A stretch of DNA of 64,000 bases from Dethiobacter sp. (GCA_003605065.1 QZJM01000004.1:1-64000); one strand, 5' to 3'. Positions 9,077-17,423 are shown, numbered from the stretch's first letter. Program-made: numbers and translations. Notes: generated by a model from the sequence alone, not told the origin.

Positions 9077-10678
9077 ATGGAGACAATTCGTTCCAGCACA
9101 ATTGATGCAGCATTTCGACAGGTAGTGGATCAACAACCGGAAAAAACAGCTTTAGTATTTAGAGGAGAGAAAACCACCTTTTCTGAACTGGATATAATGG
9201 TGGAAAAAACTGCCGAGTATCTTTTCAGCAAAGGACTAAAAAAACAAGAAAGGGCTATTATTTATCTGCCCCACATGCCGCAGTGGCTTGCGATCTGGTT
9301 GGCCATGCAGCGTATTGGTGCGGTAGCTATTCCGGTAACTCATTTTTATGGGCACGAAGAACTTGCCTATATAGCAAAAGACAGCGGGGCTGGGACCGTA
9401 TTTTGTACAGACGCAAACCTTGAGCAGGTCATTAAAGCTGCTGCCGATAATCCCTTAAAAAGGATAATTGTTGTGGGAGAAAACTTTACACCGGAGTCAG
9501 TGCAGAACATCGATAAAAATACCACAGAAATAATATCATTTACTGGCATGATCAATGAAAAAACCCCTTCACTACCCCCAATACAGATTGAAGAGAAGGA
9601 AATAGCGGAGATACTTTATACGGGAGGAACTACAGGTTTTCCGAAGGGAGTTCCACTCTCTAACATTCTTTTATTAACGGCAATGGATGTAAAAAGAACA
9701 GAATATGTTTCTCTGACCCCTGCAGGTGAGGGAGTTGCTATCCAGGGGGCGCCCCTTAATCATATCCTCGGTCAGGAAGTGGGGGTTGGCGCTCTTCTTT
9801 CAGGGGATACCTTAATCCTGTTGGCCAAATTGGATCTCGATGATTTATTTGCTCATATCGAAAAGTACAGAGTAACCACTTTCTACGGGACGCCTACACT
9901 CTGCAGAATGATATTAGAGCATGAAAATTTGGGAAATTATGATTTCAGCTCTTTAGGTTATGTCTTTACCGCTGGCGAAGCTTTGCCTAAAGAAGTCGCC
10001 AGAAAATGGGTCGAATTCTTTAAAAAGCCGATTTATAATGGATATGGAAGTACTGAAACATGTGGGGGTATTACAGGAATACCTGTGGGCGTTCCATTTC
10101 CTGAAGGTACTGCCGGAAAAGTAGTATACACTAAAAAAATAAAGCTAATTAATCCGGATACTCTTGAGCCTGTTTCAGCCAATGAGCCGGGAGAACTTCT
10201 GGTTTTTTCTGAAAACATGGTTACCGGTTACTGGAACAAGCCTGAAGAAACTGCCTTGCATTTTGTAACACTTGATGACAGGCTCTGGTATAAAACCGGC
10301 GATATAGTGCGCATAGACGAAGAAGGCTGGGTCTTCTTCGTCGACCGTTCCGTAGATCTGATCAAGCATAAAGGTTACAGAGTAGCCGCCACTAAAGTTG
10401 AATCAGTACTCTACAAGCATAAAGCCGTAGTTGAATGCTGTGTAGTAGGAGTTCCCGACTCCAAATTTGGTGAAACAATCAAAGGATTTGTTGTCTTAAA
10501 AAAAGGCGAAGAAAACGTTACAGATGAGGAACTGATAAACTGGTGCCGTGAAAGTCTTTCTTCGTATGAAGTTCCCGTTCTGATAGAATTTCGCGATACT
10601 TTACCCAAATCAGCTGTAGGGAAAATTCTGAGGAGAAAAGTAAGAGATGAGGAGCGGGCAAAACAGGATACAGCCTAA
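9077..10678 (+). CDS. Acyl-CoA synthetase (AMP-forming)
   Basis: An adenylate-forming enzyme that activates a carboxylic acid with ATP and CoA. The P-loop motif YTGGTTGFPKGVP lies near residue 180, followed by NGYGSTETCG, the ribose-binding YKTGDIVRIDEEGW, and the C-terminal catalytic Lys in PKSAVGKILRR. The length of about 533 residues is normal. Two ATGs are possible: 9071 is only 3 nt after GGAGG while 9077 is 9 nt after it, so 9077 is preferred. As last gene of the sigma-54 operon it would supply CoA esters to the dehydrogenase and possibly the molybdenum hydroxylase. The acid it activates is not known. Confidence 0.92.
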   Translation: METIRSSTIDAAFRQVVDQQPEKTALVFRGEKTTFSELDIMVEKTAEYLFSKGLKKQERAIIYLPHMPQWLAIWLAMQRIGAVAIPVTHFYGHEELAYIAKDSGAGTVFCTDANLEQVIKAAADNPLKRIIVVGENFTPESVQNIDKNTTEIISFTGMINEKTPSLPPIQIEEKEIAEILYTGGTTGFPKGVPLSNILLLTAMDVKRTEYVSLTPAGEGVAIQGAPLNHILGQEVGVGALLSGDTLILLAKLDLDDLFAHIEKYRVTTFYGTPTLCRMILEHENLGNYDFSSLGYVFTAGEALPKEVARKWVEFFKKPIYNGYGSTETCGGITGIPVGVPFPEGTAGKVVYTKKIKLINPDTLEPVSANEPGELLVFSENMVTGYWNKPEETALHFVTLDDRLWYKTGDIVRIDEEGWVFFVDRSVDLIKHKGYRVAATKVESVLYKHKAVVECCVVGVPDSKFGETIKGFVVLKKGEENVTDEELINWCRESLSSYEVPVLIEFRDTLPKSAVGKILRRKVRDEERAKQDTA

Positions 10679-10756
10679 GGAGAAAAGAAAGCCGCTTCAG
10701 AATCCTAATGAATTTAGATCCTATTATTTGCAGAAAGGCAGTTTGGGGTGACCTAT

Positions 10757-11023
10757 ATGGCAGAAATGAAAAGAGTAGGTTATAAAGTCATTGGAACTGT
10801 AAAAGAAATAAAAGGCTCATGCAGCGCCGGGCATAGTGTAGGGGACCAGGTCGAATTAAGTATGCACAAAACCGGAGGTTTATGCGGGGCATTGTACAAT
10901 AGCATTTTCCCATATGTAGTTATGCTGCAGATGGGGGGCAGTTTTCCAAAAGAATGGGGAGACCAGGAATCTTCCTTGCTCCAAGAGCTGTCCTTTATTA
11001 GCCGAAAAAGACGCCGAATTTGA
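10757..11023 (+). pseudogene. TIGR04076-family protein, truncated by IS66
   Basis: The first 70 or so residues look like the small TIGR04076 family: a GSCSAGHSVGDQVEL segment with Cys and His, GLCGALYNSIFPYV, then a GGSFPKEW stretch. The family normally continues to a C-terminal segment with a Cys-Pro-Asp motif. Here the frame instead runs into sequence that belongs, in another frame, to the IS66-type transposase, ending after QESSLLQELSF. The native gene therefore ends near 10970 and lacks its C-terminus. The start is ATG 10757 behind GGGGTGA. Its position behind the catabolic genes suggests it was once part of that operon. Function unknown. Confidence 0.65.
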
Positions 11024-12055
11024 GAGAGTGTATGCTGAGCTTGAACAGTATAAGGAGAAATATGCCTTTCTTGCCTTGGAGCATGAAAAGCTTAAGAAGA
11101 AATATCGTCGTACAAAAGGCGCTGCTAATACCTACCAGCATATGCTGTTTGGCCGGTCCCCGGAGAAAAGCAGCCCTGAAGAAGCTGTTCCGGAAAAAAC
11201 GGAAACCGGTGCTGCCGATACAGACACTACTCCCAAAACCGGCCGCAAGCGCGGTGCTAAGCCGGGGCACAAAGGCCACGGGCGCAAAATACCTGAGAAC
11301 CTGCCGGTAGTATACCGGACCATAGAGGTCCCGGAAGAGAACCGTTTTTGTTCCATCTGCGGCCAGGAATGTGAGGTGGTACCCCTTACGGAAAACTCCA
11401 GCGAAATTGATGTTGAGATAAAAATGTGCCAGGTAGTAACTGTCCGCCAGCGGGTAAAACGCACCTGTGACTGTGAAGAGGCCGGACCCCGGTTTATAAC
11501 GGCGCCAAAGCCGCCTAAGGCCATACCCAAAAGCAAGTTCAGCCACAACCTTTTAGCCCTGTTTATCGTCCTTAAATTTATGTTCCCGGTCCCCGTAAAC
11601 CGGATTTTGGACCTTTTAGGTCTGCAGGGCGAGACCATCTCTGCCGGCTCTGTAAGCGGCGCTTTTCGAAAATGTCTGGAGCTTTTCGAGCCGCTTTACC
11701 AGGCGCTGGCCGAAGAAAGCAGGCGTGAAAAGCGCTGGAACGCGATGAAACAAGCTGGATGAGCTTTATCCAGCTCCCCGGCAAAAAGAACTATCTTACC
11801 TGGATGTGGGTCTTCGTCTCCCAAAAGGTCATTTTGTATATCTGGGACCCTTCCCGTTCCAGCAGTGTCCCTTTAGCTCACTTGGGCCATCTGGCAAAGG
11901 GGGTTTTAACCGCTGACCGCTACGGTGCGTACAAGAAGCTGGTCAGCATGGTCCCGGGCCTTACTATCGCCTTTTGCCGGGTCTTTCTTTACCCATTACA
12001 AAAAGATTTTAGAGAACTGCTTTTAAAAGAACCGGAAGACTGCTCAGATTGAATT
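10974..12055 (+). mobile_element. Degenerate IS66-family transposase
   Basis: A transposase frame with an N-terminal coiled coil (LALEHEKLKKKYRR), a Lys/Arg-rich linker (GRKRGAKPGHKGHGRK), a zinc-finger-like CSICGQECE, and the IS66 catalytic region. The frame breaks near 11745: the expected RWNADETSWM is split by loss of one G, giving a stop after KQAG. The other frame continues from 11759 with WVFVS and LTADRYGAYKKL, where a catalytic Asp is expected, then stops at 12052. The rest of the C-terminus is missing. A GTG at 11028 is the first visible start, but related frame extends upstream to about 10974. No terminal repeats were located. The element is inactive. Confidence 0.75.
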
Positions 12056-12076
12056 AAATACCTGGTTCACTGAATA

Positions 12077-12656
12077 TATACTCAAAATGAGGTAAAAGAC
12101 TATTTTGAGGAGTTGGAGCAAAGCAAAGAATGGGAAAACATCCACAAACAGACCTCACCTGAAAATGCAGAAGTAGCCAAGGCCGGCGAGGATCTAGGGG
12201 TTCATCAAACTCTTGAAAAAGGCCATGGACGAATCGAAAAACGAACCTATTTTTACTCCACAGACCTTGATTGGATGATGGATGCCAAACGCGATTGGGA
12301 AAAGCTCACGGGAATCGGAAAGGTCGTCCGGGAAGTGGAATATATCGCAGAGCCAACCAGAAGAACAACTTATCGGCAGCGTGAACAACGTCAACGATTT
12401 TGCTACCGCAGCCCGGCATCATTGGGGCGTGGAGAGCATGCATTGGAGTCTGGACGTCACGTTTGGGGATGACCGAAATCAGGCTAGGGAATCGGTGTCG
12501 GCCCACAATATGGCGATTGTAAAACGACTGGTTTTCAACACTCTTAAAAACGAAAAGAAAATCCAGCCAAAAATGAGCAAACCAAACAAGCGGATAGCGG
12601 CAACGGATCCCGAGTATCGGGATGTTTTGATTAATTTAAATTTCAAAGAATGCTAA
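12077..12656 (+). mobile_element. Degenerate ISAs1-family transposase, C-terminal part
   Basis: Two overlapping frames together give the C-terminal half of an ISAs1 (DDE) transposase. The first frame (12089 to about 12400) has EVKDYFEELE and KGHGRIEKRTYF; the second (about 12370-12656) has NNVNDFATAARHHWGVES, then SLDVTFGDDRNQAR and NMAIVKRLVFNTLK. GHGRIE and HWGIEN-LHW-LDVTF-EDR are family hallmarks. A frameshift near 12370 joins them, and the N-terminal half is missing. It directly abuts the IS66 remnant, so one element probably inserted into the other or both were joined by deletion. Not functional. Confidence 0.75.
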
Positions 12657-12950
12657 AGTATTTCTACCCTGAATAGGGGAGAAACTCCGTATACATAGAG
12701 AGGGTTCGCTTCAGATAAAATAGCCCATCGTTCTAAGAGCAATCTCGAAAACGATATGCTTATTTTGTCATGCCAGAGTAGCAATGCACCACGGTCCAGT
12801 GTGTTAAGGGGAGCGTAGTCTTGACGCAGAAGCCTCACACTCCCAGAGGCAAAATTACACGTTACAGTGAAAATGGATTACTGCGAATGGGACCACGATT
12901 TGGAAGAAAATGGGTTCATGAATTATCTCTGCTATTGATATGGTTTTTAA
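12657..12950 (+). other. Intergenic scar after the IS remnants
   Basis: No convincing gene. Short stop-limited frames on both strands show no family resemblance. The stretch around 12790-12855 (GACGCAGAAGCCTCACACTC) looks like a mobile-element end in style, but no element could be assigned. It probably represents further insertion debris before the cspA promoter. Confidence 0.3.
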
Positions 12951-12979
12951 TTGACAAGCCCTTTTTCTTGTGATACAGT
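12951..12979 (+). promoter_or_regulatory. Sigma-A promoter of cspA
   Basis: TTGACA (12951-12956), a 17-nt spacer, then TACAGT (12974-12979). The transcript would have a leader of about 45 nt before the cspA start, with an AGGAGGT ribosome site. The -35 is perfect and the spacing ideal, consistent with a strongly expressed gene. Confidence 0.75.
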
Positions 12980-13033
12980 ACCTTCTGTGAGTCCCAACCT
13001 CACAGATTTAATTTTTAGGAGGTATGCGATTTT

Positions 13034-13231
13034 ATGTTGGGTAAAGTAAAGTGGTTTAATAAGGAAAAAGGTTATGGATTCATTGAAAGAGCGGATGGAG
13101 ATGATGTCTTCGTCCACTACTCTGCCATTCAGGAAGAAGGTTTTAAGAGTCTGGCTGAAGGGGAAGAAGTAGAGTTTGATATTGTAGAAGGAAGCAGGGG
13201 ACCTCAGGCAGCTAATGTTGTCAAGGTGTAG
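13034..13231 (+). CDS. cspA: Cold-shock protein
   Basis: A 65-residue single-domain nucleic-acid chaperone. Both RNA-binding motifs are intact: KGYGFIE (RNP1) and DVFVHYSAI (RNP2), on the expected five-strand barrel starting [11 protein letters not shown]. It binds single-stranded RNA and DNA and melts structure in mRNA. The start ATG follows TAGGAGGTATGCG. The gene has its own promoter and its own strong terminator, so it is monocistronic. The name could equally be cspB/cspC/cspD, since paralogues cannot be told apart here. Confidence 0.95.
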   Translation: MLGKVKWFNKEKGYGFIERADGDDVFVHYSAIQEEGFKSLAEGEEVEFDIVEGSRGPQAANVVKV

Positions 13232-13291
13232 TTGCGAGGTGCGGGATACATTGGAAAAATAAACTGAGTAGTACCTAACCTCGGGTAGTAA

Positions 13292-13323
13292 GGGGGACAA
13301 TTATATGTCCCCCTTTTATTTTT
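13292..13323 (+). terminator. Intrinsic terminator of cspA
   Basis: GGGGGACA and TGTCCCCC form a perfect 8-bp stem with a 6-nt loop, followed by TTTTATTTTT. It lies 60 nt after the cspA stop. Confidence 0.9.
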
Positions 13324-13346
13324 AAAAATACTAATTTTGTTGATAT

Positions 13347-13373
13347 GAAGGATTTTCCTATTCAATAGGGAAT
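13347..13373 (+). promoter_or_regulatory. SigH-type promoter of hpf
   Basis: GAAGGATTT, an 11-nt spacer, then AGGGAAT fits the sigma-H consensus (RnAGGAwWW, 11-12 nt, RnnGAAT). It is 50 nt upstream of the hpf start. Known in Bacillus subtilis: hpf (yvyD) is under stationary-phase sigma factors including SigH. A TATAAT at 13376-13381 overlaps and could serve a sigma-A promoter. The same bases also form a small inverted repeat. Confidence 0.55.
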
Positions 13374-13422
13374 ATTATAATGTTAAGCGGTATAGATAAG
13401 AAGTGGAAAGGAGCAATTTTTA

Positions 13423-13962
13423 ATGCTGATTAATATCCGGGGCAAAAACATGGAGATCACTCCTGCGCTGCAGGAATATGCTGAAAAAAGATTAAGCAAG
13501 CTGGATAAATTTCTTAACCCTGAAGCTGATGTTCAGGCCACCTTGAGTGTGGTAAGGGAAAACCATATTGTAGATGTTATTATTTCCATTGGTGGTTTAC
13601 TGTTAAGAGGAGAAGAATCAACTCAGGACATGTATGCTTCTATTGATCTGGTTGTTGACAAGCTTGAACGCCAGATGCACAAATATAAAACGAAGATTAA
13701 CCGCAAACTGCGGCAAAAAGGACTCAGAGAATTAAATGAAAAATATGTCAGCCAGGCGCTGGCGCGGGATGAAGAAATAGAACCACGTGTCGTGAAAACG
13801 AAACGTTTTGTTATGAAACCCATGCCACTGGAAGAAGCTGTTTTGCAGTTAAACCTTCTTGGCCACGACTTTTTTGTTTTTACCAATGCAGAAACCGAAG
13901 AAATTAATGTTCTATACAAACGCAAGGATGGTAATTACGGACTTATTGAACCCATGGAATAA
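13423..13962 (+). CDS. hpf: Ribosome hibernation promoting factor, long form
   Basis: A 179-residue two-domain protein. The N-terminal S30AE domain (about 1-95, with Lys/Arg-rich HKYKTKINRKLR) binds the 30S decoding region. The C-terminal dimerisation domain (about 120-179, MPLEEAVLQLNLLGHDF and GNYGLIEP) joins two ribosomes into a 100S dimer. Both domains and the linker are complete. The start is ATG 13423 after AAAGGAGC. It sits next to cspA and 5.5 kb before secA, a common neighbourhood for hpf in Firmicutes. A SigH-type promoter upstream suggests stationary-phase or sporulation control. Confidence 0.95.
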   Translation: MLINIRGKNMEITPALQEYAEKRLSKLDKFLNPEADVQATLSVVRENHIVDVIISIGGLLLRGEESTQDMYASIDLVVDKLERQMHKYKTKINRKLRQKGLRELNEKYVSQALARDEEIEPRVVKTKRFVMKPMPLEEAVLQLNLLGHDFFVFTNAETEEINVLYKRKDGNYGLIEPME

Positions 13963-14024
13963 GCGGGATGATTTTAAAGTTATTTCCGGGCTATCCCGGT
14001 TGCTTACAATTTTAAAAGCCCTGT

Positions 14025-14046
14025 AAACCGGCGAAAGCCGGTTTTC
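14025..14046 (+). terminator. Hairpin after hpf
   Basis: AAACCGGC and GCCGGTTT form an 8-bp stem closed by a GAAA tetraloop, followed by only a short T run. It may act as a weak terminator or attenuator before the next gene, which starts 26 nt later. Confidence 0.45.
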
Positions 14047-14071
14047 CACTGTTGAAGGGAAGTGAGCACTT

Positions 14072-15193
14072 ATGGATGATGCAGTAAGCGTGGTTATTTT
14101 TGAAGGAGGAGAACCTTCCGGTGAGATCGAAAAGATGATGGTAGATGTACGCCATGCCGTCCTGCTGGATAATATTAATAAGATGAAGCAGGTGGACCAG
14201 ATAGGTTCAATTTACCTTTTGACCAATTATCCCCGGTTGGTTGGAGAAGCTGAGCTTTTAGGGGTCAAAGTCTTGGAAAACCAGCTTTCTGAAAAACAAT
14301 TTCATTTTGGTAAAGTGTTTTCTGACCTTATTAACAAGGAGAAGCTGGAAAATGTTTTTTATATGGGGGGGGCAAGTATTCCCCTGGTAACAGTTCAGGA
14401 ATTAGAGGAGATCTGTGCTCTTTTGTTGAACTCTCCGGCTATAATATATGCTAATAATGCTCAGTCTGCTGATATTATTGCCTTTACTCCCGGTAGGCTT
14501 ATTAATAAAATAGAACCACCCATGATGGATAATATGCTGGGTTTCTCCTTGAGGGACGGCACAGGTGTGGAGCAGAAACTTTTTCGAAATACTTCGGGGT
14601 TGCTGTTTGATTTGGATACACCGGCTGATTTACTTGTCCTGGCCGGTAGTCCCCTGGCGGGACCACATACACGCCAGGTGATGAACAGTTTAAACTTGGA
14701 TCTTTCCCGCCTGAAAAGAGCCAAGGAAGTTCTTCGTGGGGATTATGAAGAAGTAGTGCTCCTGGGAAGGGTGGGGGCACCGGTAATAGCGCATCTTAAT
14801 CAAAACCTGAAAGTCCGCTTGCGCATTTTTTCCGAAGAGCGGGGCATGAAAGCTCTGGGACGTGAAGGGCGGGGTGAAGCAATTTCGCTTATGGGTTTTT
14901 TCCTGGAGGAGGTTGGTGCCCGGAAGTTTATAGACTACCTGGAGAAGGTTGCTCAGTGTGCCTTTTTGGATACGAGAGTTCTCATGGTGCATTTAAAGCA
15001 AAAGCTTTCGGCTGAAGAGCGTTTTCTCTCTGACCTGGGTTGCTGGCAGGAGATCAAGAATCCCGTTATAAGAGAATTTACCAGGGCTGCAGTAGAGTCT
15101 AAGATACCGGTTGTCTGTGGTGCGCACTCCCTGGTTCTCGGCGGTTTATGGGCCCTGGTGGATGAAATAGGGCCTACACACAACTACTGGTAA
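14072..15193 (+). CDS. Uncharacterised GT-A/nucleotidyltransferase-like protein
   Basis: Not a recognised named family. The N-terminal half has the style of a GT-A nucleotide-sugar or NTP transferase: a hydrophobic strand with a Gly pair (SVVIFEGGEPSGE), a helix, then IGSIYLLTNYP, and later FYMGGASIPLVT and IIYANNAQSADIIAF. The C-terminal half (about 230-373) contains LLGRVGAPVIAHLN, RLRIFSEERGMKAL and VVCGAHSLVLGGLWAL, which I cannot assign. No membrane segment or signal peptide is seen. Length is 373 residues; the start is ATG 14072 after GAAGGGAAGTG. It is closely followed by the HisD-like gene (31 nt) and belongs to the HisD-like/HisB-like/HAD cluster. Confidence 0.7.
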   Translation: MDDAVSVVIFEGGEPSGEIEKMMVDVRHAVLLDNINKMKQVDQIGSIYLLTNYPRLVGEAELLGVKVLENQLSEKQFHFGKVFSDLINKEKLENVFYMGGASIPLVTVQELEEICALLLNSPAIIYANNAQSADIIAFTPGRLINKIEPPMMDNMLGFSLRDGTGVEQKLFRNTSGLLFDLDTPADLLVLAGSPLAGPHTRQVMNSLNLDLSRLKRAKEVLRGDYEEVVLLGRVGAPVIAHLNQNLKVRLRIFSEERGMKALGREGRGEAISLMGFFLEEVGARKFIDYLEKVAQCAFLDTRVLMVHLKQKLSAEERFLSDLGCWQEIKNPVIREFTRAAVESKIPVVCGAHSLVLGGLWALVDEIGPTHNYW

Positions 15194-15224
15194 AAAACAA
15201 TATCATGGACAAGGAGGTTTATAT

Positions 15225-16532
15225 ATGAAATTATATAATCTGGCCGCTCTTACAGAACAAGAGTACAGAAATTTGCTTCGCCGATCGGAGACGGATATTA
15301 CAGAACATTTTCCCCTGGCTATGGAAGTAATTAAACGTGTCCGGGAAGAAGGCGATAAAGCTGTGCTGGATTATACCCTGCGGTTCGACGGTGTTTCCCT
15401 GGAAGAAAAAGGGCTGCAGGTTACGGAAAAAGAAATTGAAAAAGCTTATGAGGAGCTGGACAACCTTACCGGGGATACCCTGCAATATGCTGCGGCGAAT
15501 ATTAGAAAGTTTCACCAGCAGCAGCTTCCAACAGAAATGTGGGTAAAGGAAATAGATGACGGCTTGCTGGCCGGAGAAAAGGTAACTCCTATTTCCGATG
15601 TTTGCCTGTACGTTCCCAGGGGCAAGGGAAGTTTTCCTTCTGTCATGCTGATGCTGGGAATACCCGCCGTAATATCAGGAGTTCCCCGGATTGTTGTTTG
15701 TACTCCCCCGGCAGAGGATGGTGGAATAGATACGGCAACCCTGGCGGCAGCACATATTGTAGGGATTAGGGAAATTTACAGGATTGGGGGAATGCAGGCC
15801 ATTGCTGCCGTTGCTTTCGGAACGGAAACCATTCCCCGCTGCCGTAAAGTTATTGGGCCGGGAAATGCATATGTTAATGCTGCCAAAAGGCTGCTGTACG
15901 GGGTGCTGGATGTCGGCCTGCCGGCAGGCCCCAGTGAGGCTATCATTCTTGCCGACAAGCTTGCCGATCCGCATCTTGTCTCCCTCGATTTACTGATTGA
16001 AGCGGAACATGGGCCCGATTCCGCGTCTTTACTGGTTACACATTCTGAGGAACTGGCCCAAAAGGTTACCAGGCTTATTCCTGAGCTGATCCAAAAATTG
16101 CCCCTGGAGAAACGCCGTTTTGTGGAAAAAGTCTTTAACAATTACGGAGGTATTGTTTTAACTGCAAAGCTGGAAGAATCAATTCGTTTTGTCAATGATT
16201 ATGCCCCCGAACACCTGGAAATTTTAACTTCTGACCCGTTTTCACTTCTTCCCCGCATTAAAAACGCAGGAGAAATCCTGCTGGGTCCTTTTACTCCCGT
16301 AACCCTCTGTAATTTCTTGCTTGGCCCCAACGCTATCCTGCCTACGGGCTCCTTTGCCAAGACTTATTCCGGTGTTTCCGTTCATGATTTTTTAAAGCGT
16401 TCTTCTTTTGGGTATGTTACACCGGAAGGCTTTGCCAGAGTTAAGAAAGAGGCCATACATTTTGCGGAGGTTGAGGGTTTCTGGGCTCATGCCATGGCAG
16501 TGAGGGAGAGGGCAGCATTATTTTCATACTAA
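15225..16532 (+). CDS. HisD-like (histidinol dehydrogenase family) enzyme, divergent
   Basis: A 435-residue protein of the histidinol dehydrogenase fold, which in histidine synthesis oxidises histidinol twice with NAD. Conserved parts include GPGNAYVNAAKR, AGPSEAIILAD, the catalytic pair in YAPEHLEIL, and the C-terminal zinc-ligand segment WAHAMAVRER. Three positions differ from Escherichia coli HisD by my reading: the zinc ligand Gln259 is Glu (IEAEHGP), the zinc ligand Asp360 is Asn (LCNFLLGPN), and the substrate-binding His367 is Ala (GPNAILPT). It may use another substrate or have lost activity. The start is ATG after AAGGAGG. It is followed by an equally divergent HisB-like gene. Confidence 0.8.
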   Translation: MKLYNLAALTEQEYRNLLRRSETDITEHFPLAMEVIKRVREEGDKAVLDYTLRFDGVSLEEKGLQVTEKEIEKAYEELDNLTGDTLQYAAANIRKFHQQQLPTEMWVKEIDDGLLAGEKVTPISDVCLYVPRGKGSFPSVMLMLGIPAVISGVPRIVVCTPPAEDGGIDTATLAAAHIVGIREIYRIGGMQAIAAVAFGTETIPRCRKVIGPGNAYVNAAKRLLYGVLDVGLPAGPSEAIILADKLADPHLVSLDLLIEAEHGPDSASLLVTHSEELAQKVTRLIPELIQKLPLEKRRFVEKVFNNYGGIVLTAKLEESIRFVNDYAPEHLEILTSDPFSLLPRIKNAGEILLGPFTPVTLCNFLLGPNAILPTGSFAKTYSGVSVHDFLKRSSFGYVTPEGFARVKKEAIHFAEVEGFWAHAMAVRERAALFSY

Positions 16533-16755
16533 TGCCCACGACCCTTCGGGTCAAAACAAAGATGGATGAAAATGATCTTTGTTCTGAGATGAAACGTAGA
16601 GCTTTCAGAGCGGAACTCGTAGCTCCGCTTCAGCAAACGCTGCTCCTAAAACCTGTCTCAAGCGAACCCTTAAGCGAGCACCAACCTTTGCCACCCCACT
16701 TCATACCGGAAGGAGGTATCCGGGGAAGGCCGTTCCTGGCTTTTACCGGGAAAAT
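16533..16755 (+). other. Structured intergenic region between HisD-like and HisB-like genes
   Basis: This 223-nt gap contains several small hairpins in a row: GACCC/GGGTC around TTC (16540-16552), AACAAAGAT/ATCTTTGTT (16555-16583) and AGCGGA/TCCGCT (16609-16629). A good ribosome site (AAGGAGGT near 16710) is not followed by a usable in-frame start. No protein family is recognisable. It may be an inserted repeat or a folded RNA element that separates translation of the two genes. Confidence 0.4.
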
Positions 16756-17385
16756 GTGCAGGTAATATCTGAAAGGAAAACTGCAGAATCGGAAATTGTC
16801 GTGAAACTTGATTTTGGCCCCCGCTATGCCAACCCCAAAAAAGGTTTAAGAACAACAATGCCTTTTTTGAATCACATGCTTGAACATGTTATCGGGCGAG
16901 GGGAGTTCAACCTGGAAGTAAGCGTGGAATTAAAGGATTTTTACCTCTCTCATGTTATTTGCGAAGATATAGGCATAACTATGGGAAAAGCTGTTAAAGA
17001 ATATGTGGAGTTAAGGCTTGAAGAAGGCCTGGCAGGTTATGGTTTTGCCCTGGCTGCCATTGATGAAGCCCTGGCCCAGGCCGTAATCAGTTTTGAAAAC
17101 AGGGCTTTTTTAGATTTTTCCCACCGCGGGATAATAATTCCTGCACAAACCGAGAATACAAATTCAGAGGACCTTAAGACTTTTTTTGAAGGGTTTGTCC
17201 AGGGAGCCTGCTGTACGCTGCACCTGGATGTCTTAAAGGGAGAGAACGGTCACCATATTTGGGAAGCAGTATTTCGCTCTTTTGGAGAAACTCTTTTTCG
17301 GGCTCTGGCGCTAAGGGAGTGGAGAAAGGGTATTACTTCGGGGGTTGCGGGTCCTATACAGGTAAATAATTTTTCCAAAAAGTAA
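16756..17385 (+). CDS. HisB-like (imidazoleglycerol-phosphate dehydratase family) protein, divergent
   Basis: A 209-residue protein with the duplicated HisB fold: NHMLEH, CEDIGITMGKAV, AIDEALAQAVI and GHHIWEAVFRSF can all be aligned. Several metal ligands are changed. The second conserved His (in SHASF or RHGGF of relatives) is Arg (GRGEF), HHTxED is HVICED so one His of the pair is Val, and the His of RHxFES is Phe (TFFEGF). The HHxxE near the C-terminus remains. A normal two-manganese dehydratase site is therefore unlikely. The GTG start at 16756 has no clear ribosome site. Cotranscription with the HisD-like and HAD genes is likely. The function is probably not classical histidine synthesis. 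Confidence 0.75.
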   Translation: MQVISERKTAESEIVVKLDFGPRYANPKKGLRTTMPFLNHMLEHVIGRGEFNLEVSVELKDFYLSHVICEDIGITMGKAVKEYVELRLEEGLAGYGFALAAIDEALAQAVISFENRAFLDFSHRGIIIPAQTENTNSEDLKTFFEGFVQGACCTLHLDVLKGENGHHIWEAVFRSFGETLFRALALREWRKGITSGVAGPIQVNNFSKK

Positions 17386-17423
17386 GTTTTAAAATTATTT
17401 TTCGGTATGCGGAGGAAATAATT

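Noticed and set aside
12653-12838. Minus-strand frame and possible IS200/IS605-type right end after the IS remnants
   Set aside because: The frame shows no protein resemblance, and GAAGCCTCACACTC alone is not enough to name an element end.
16532-16765. 77-codon plus-strand frame overlapping the HisB-like start
   Set aside because: It has no family similarity and runs through the hairpin-rich gap; the HisB-like frame explains the 3' end.
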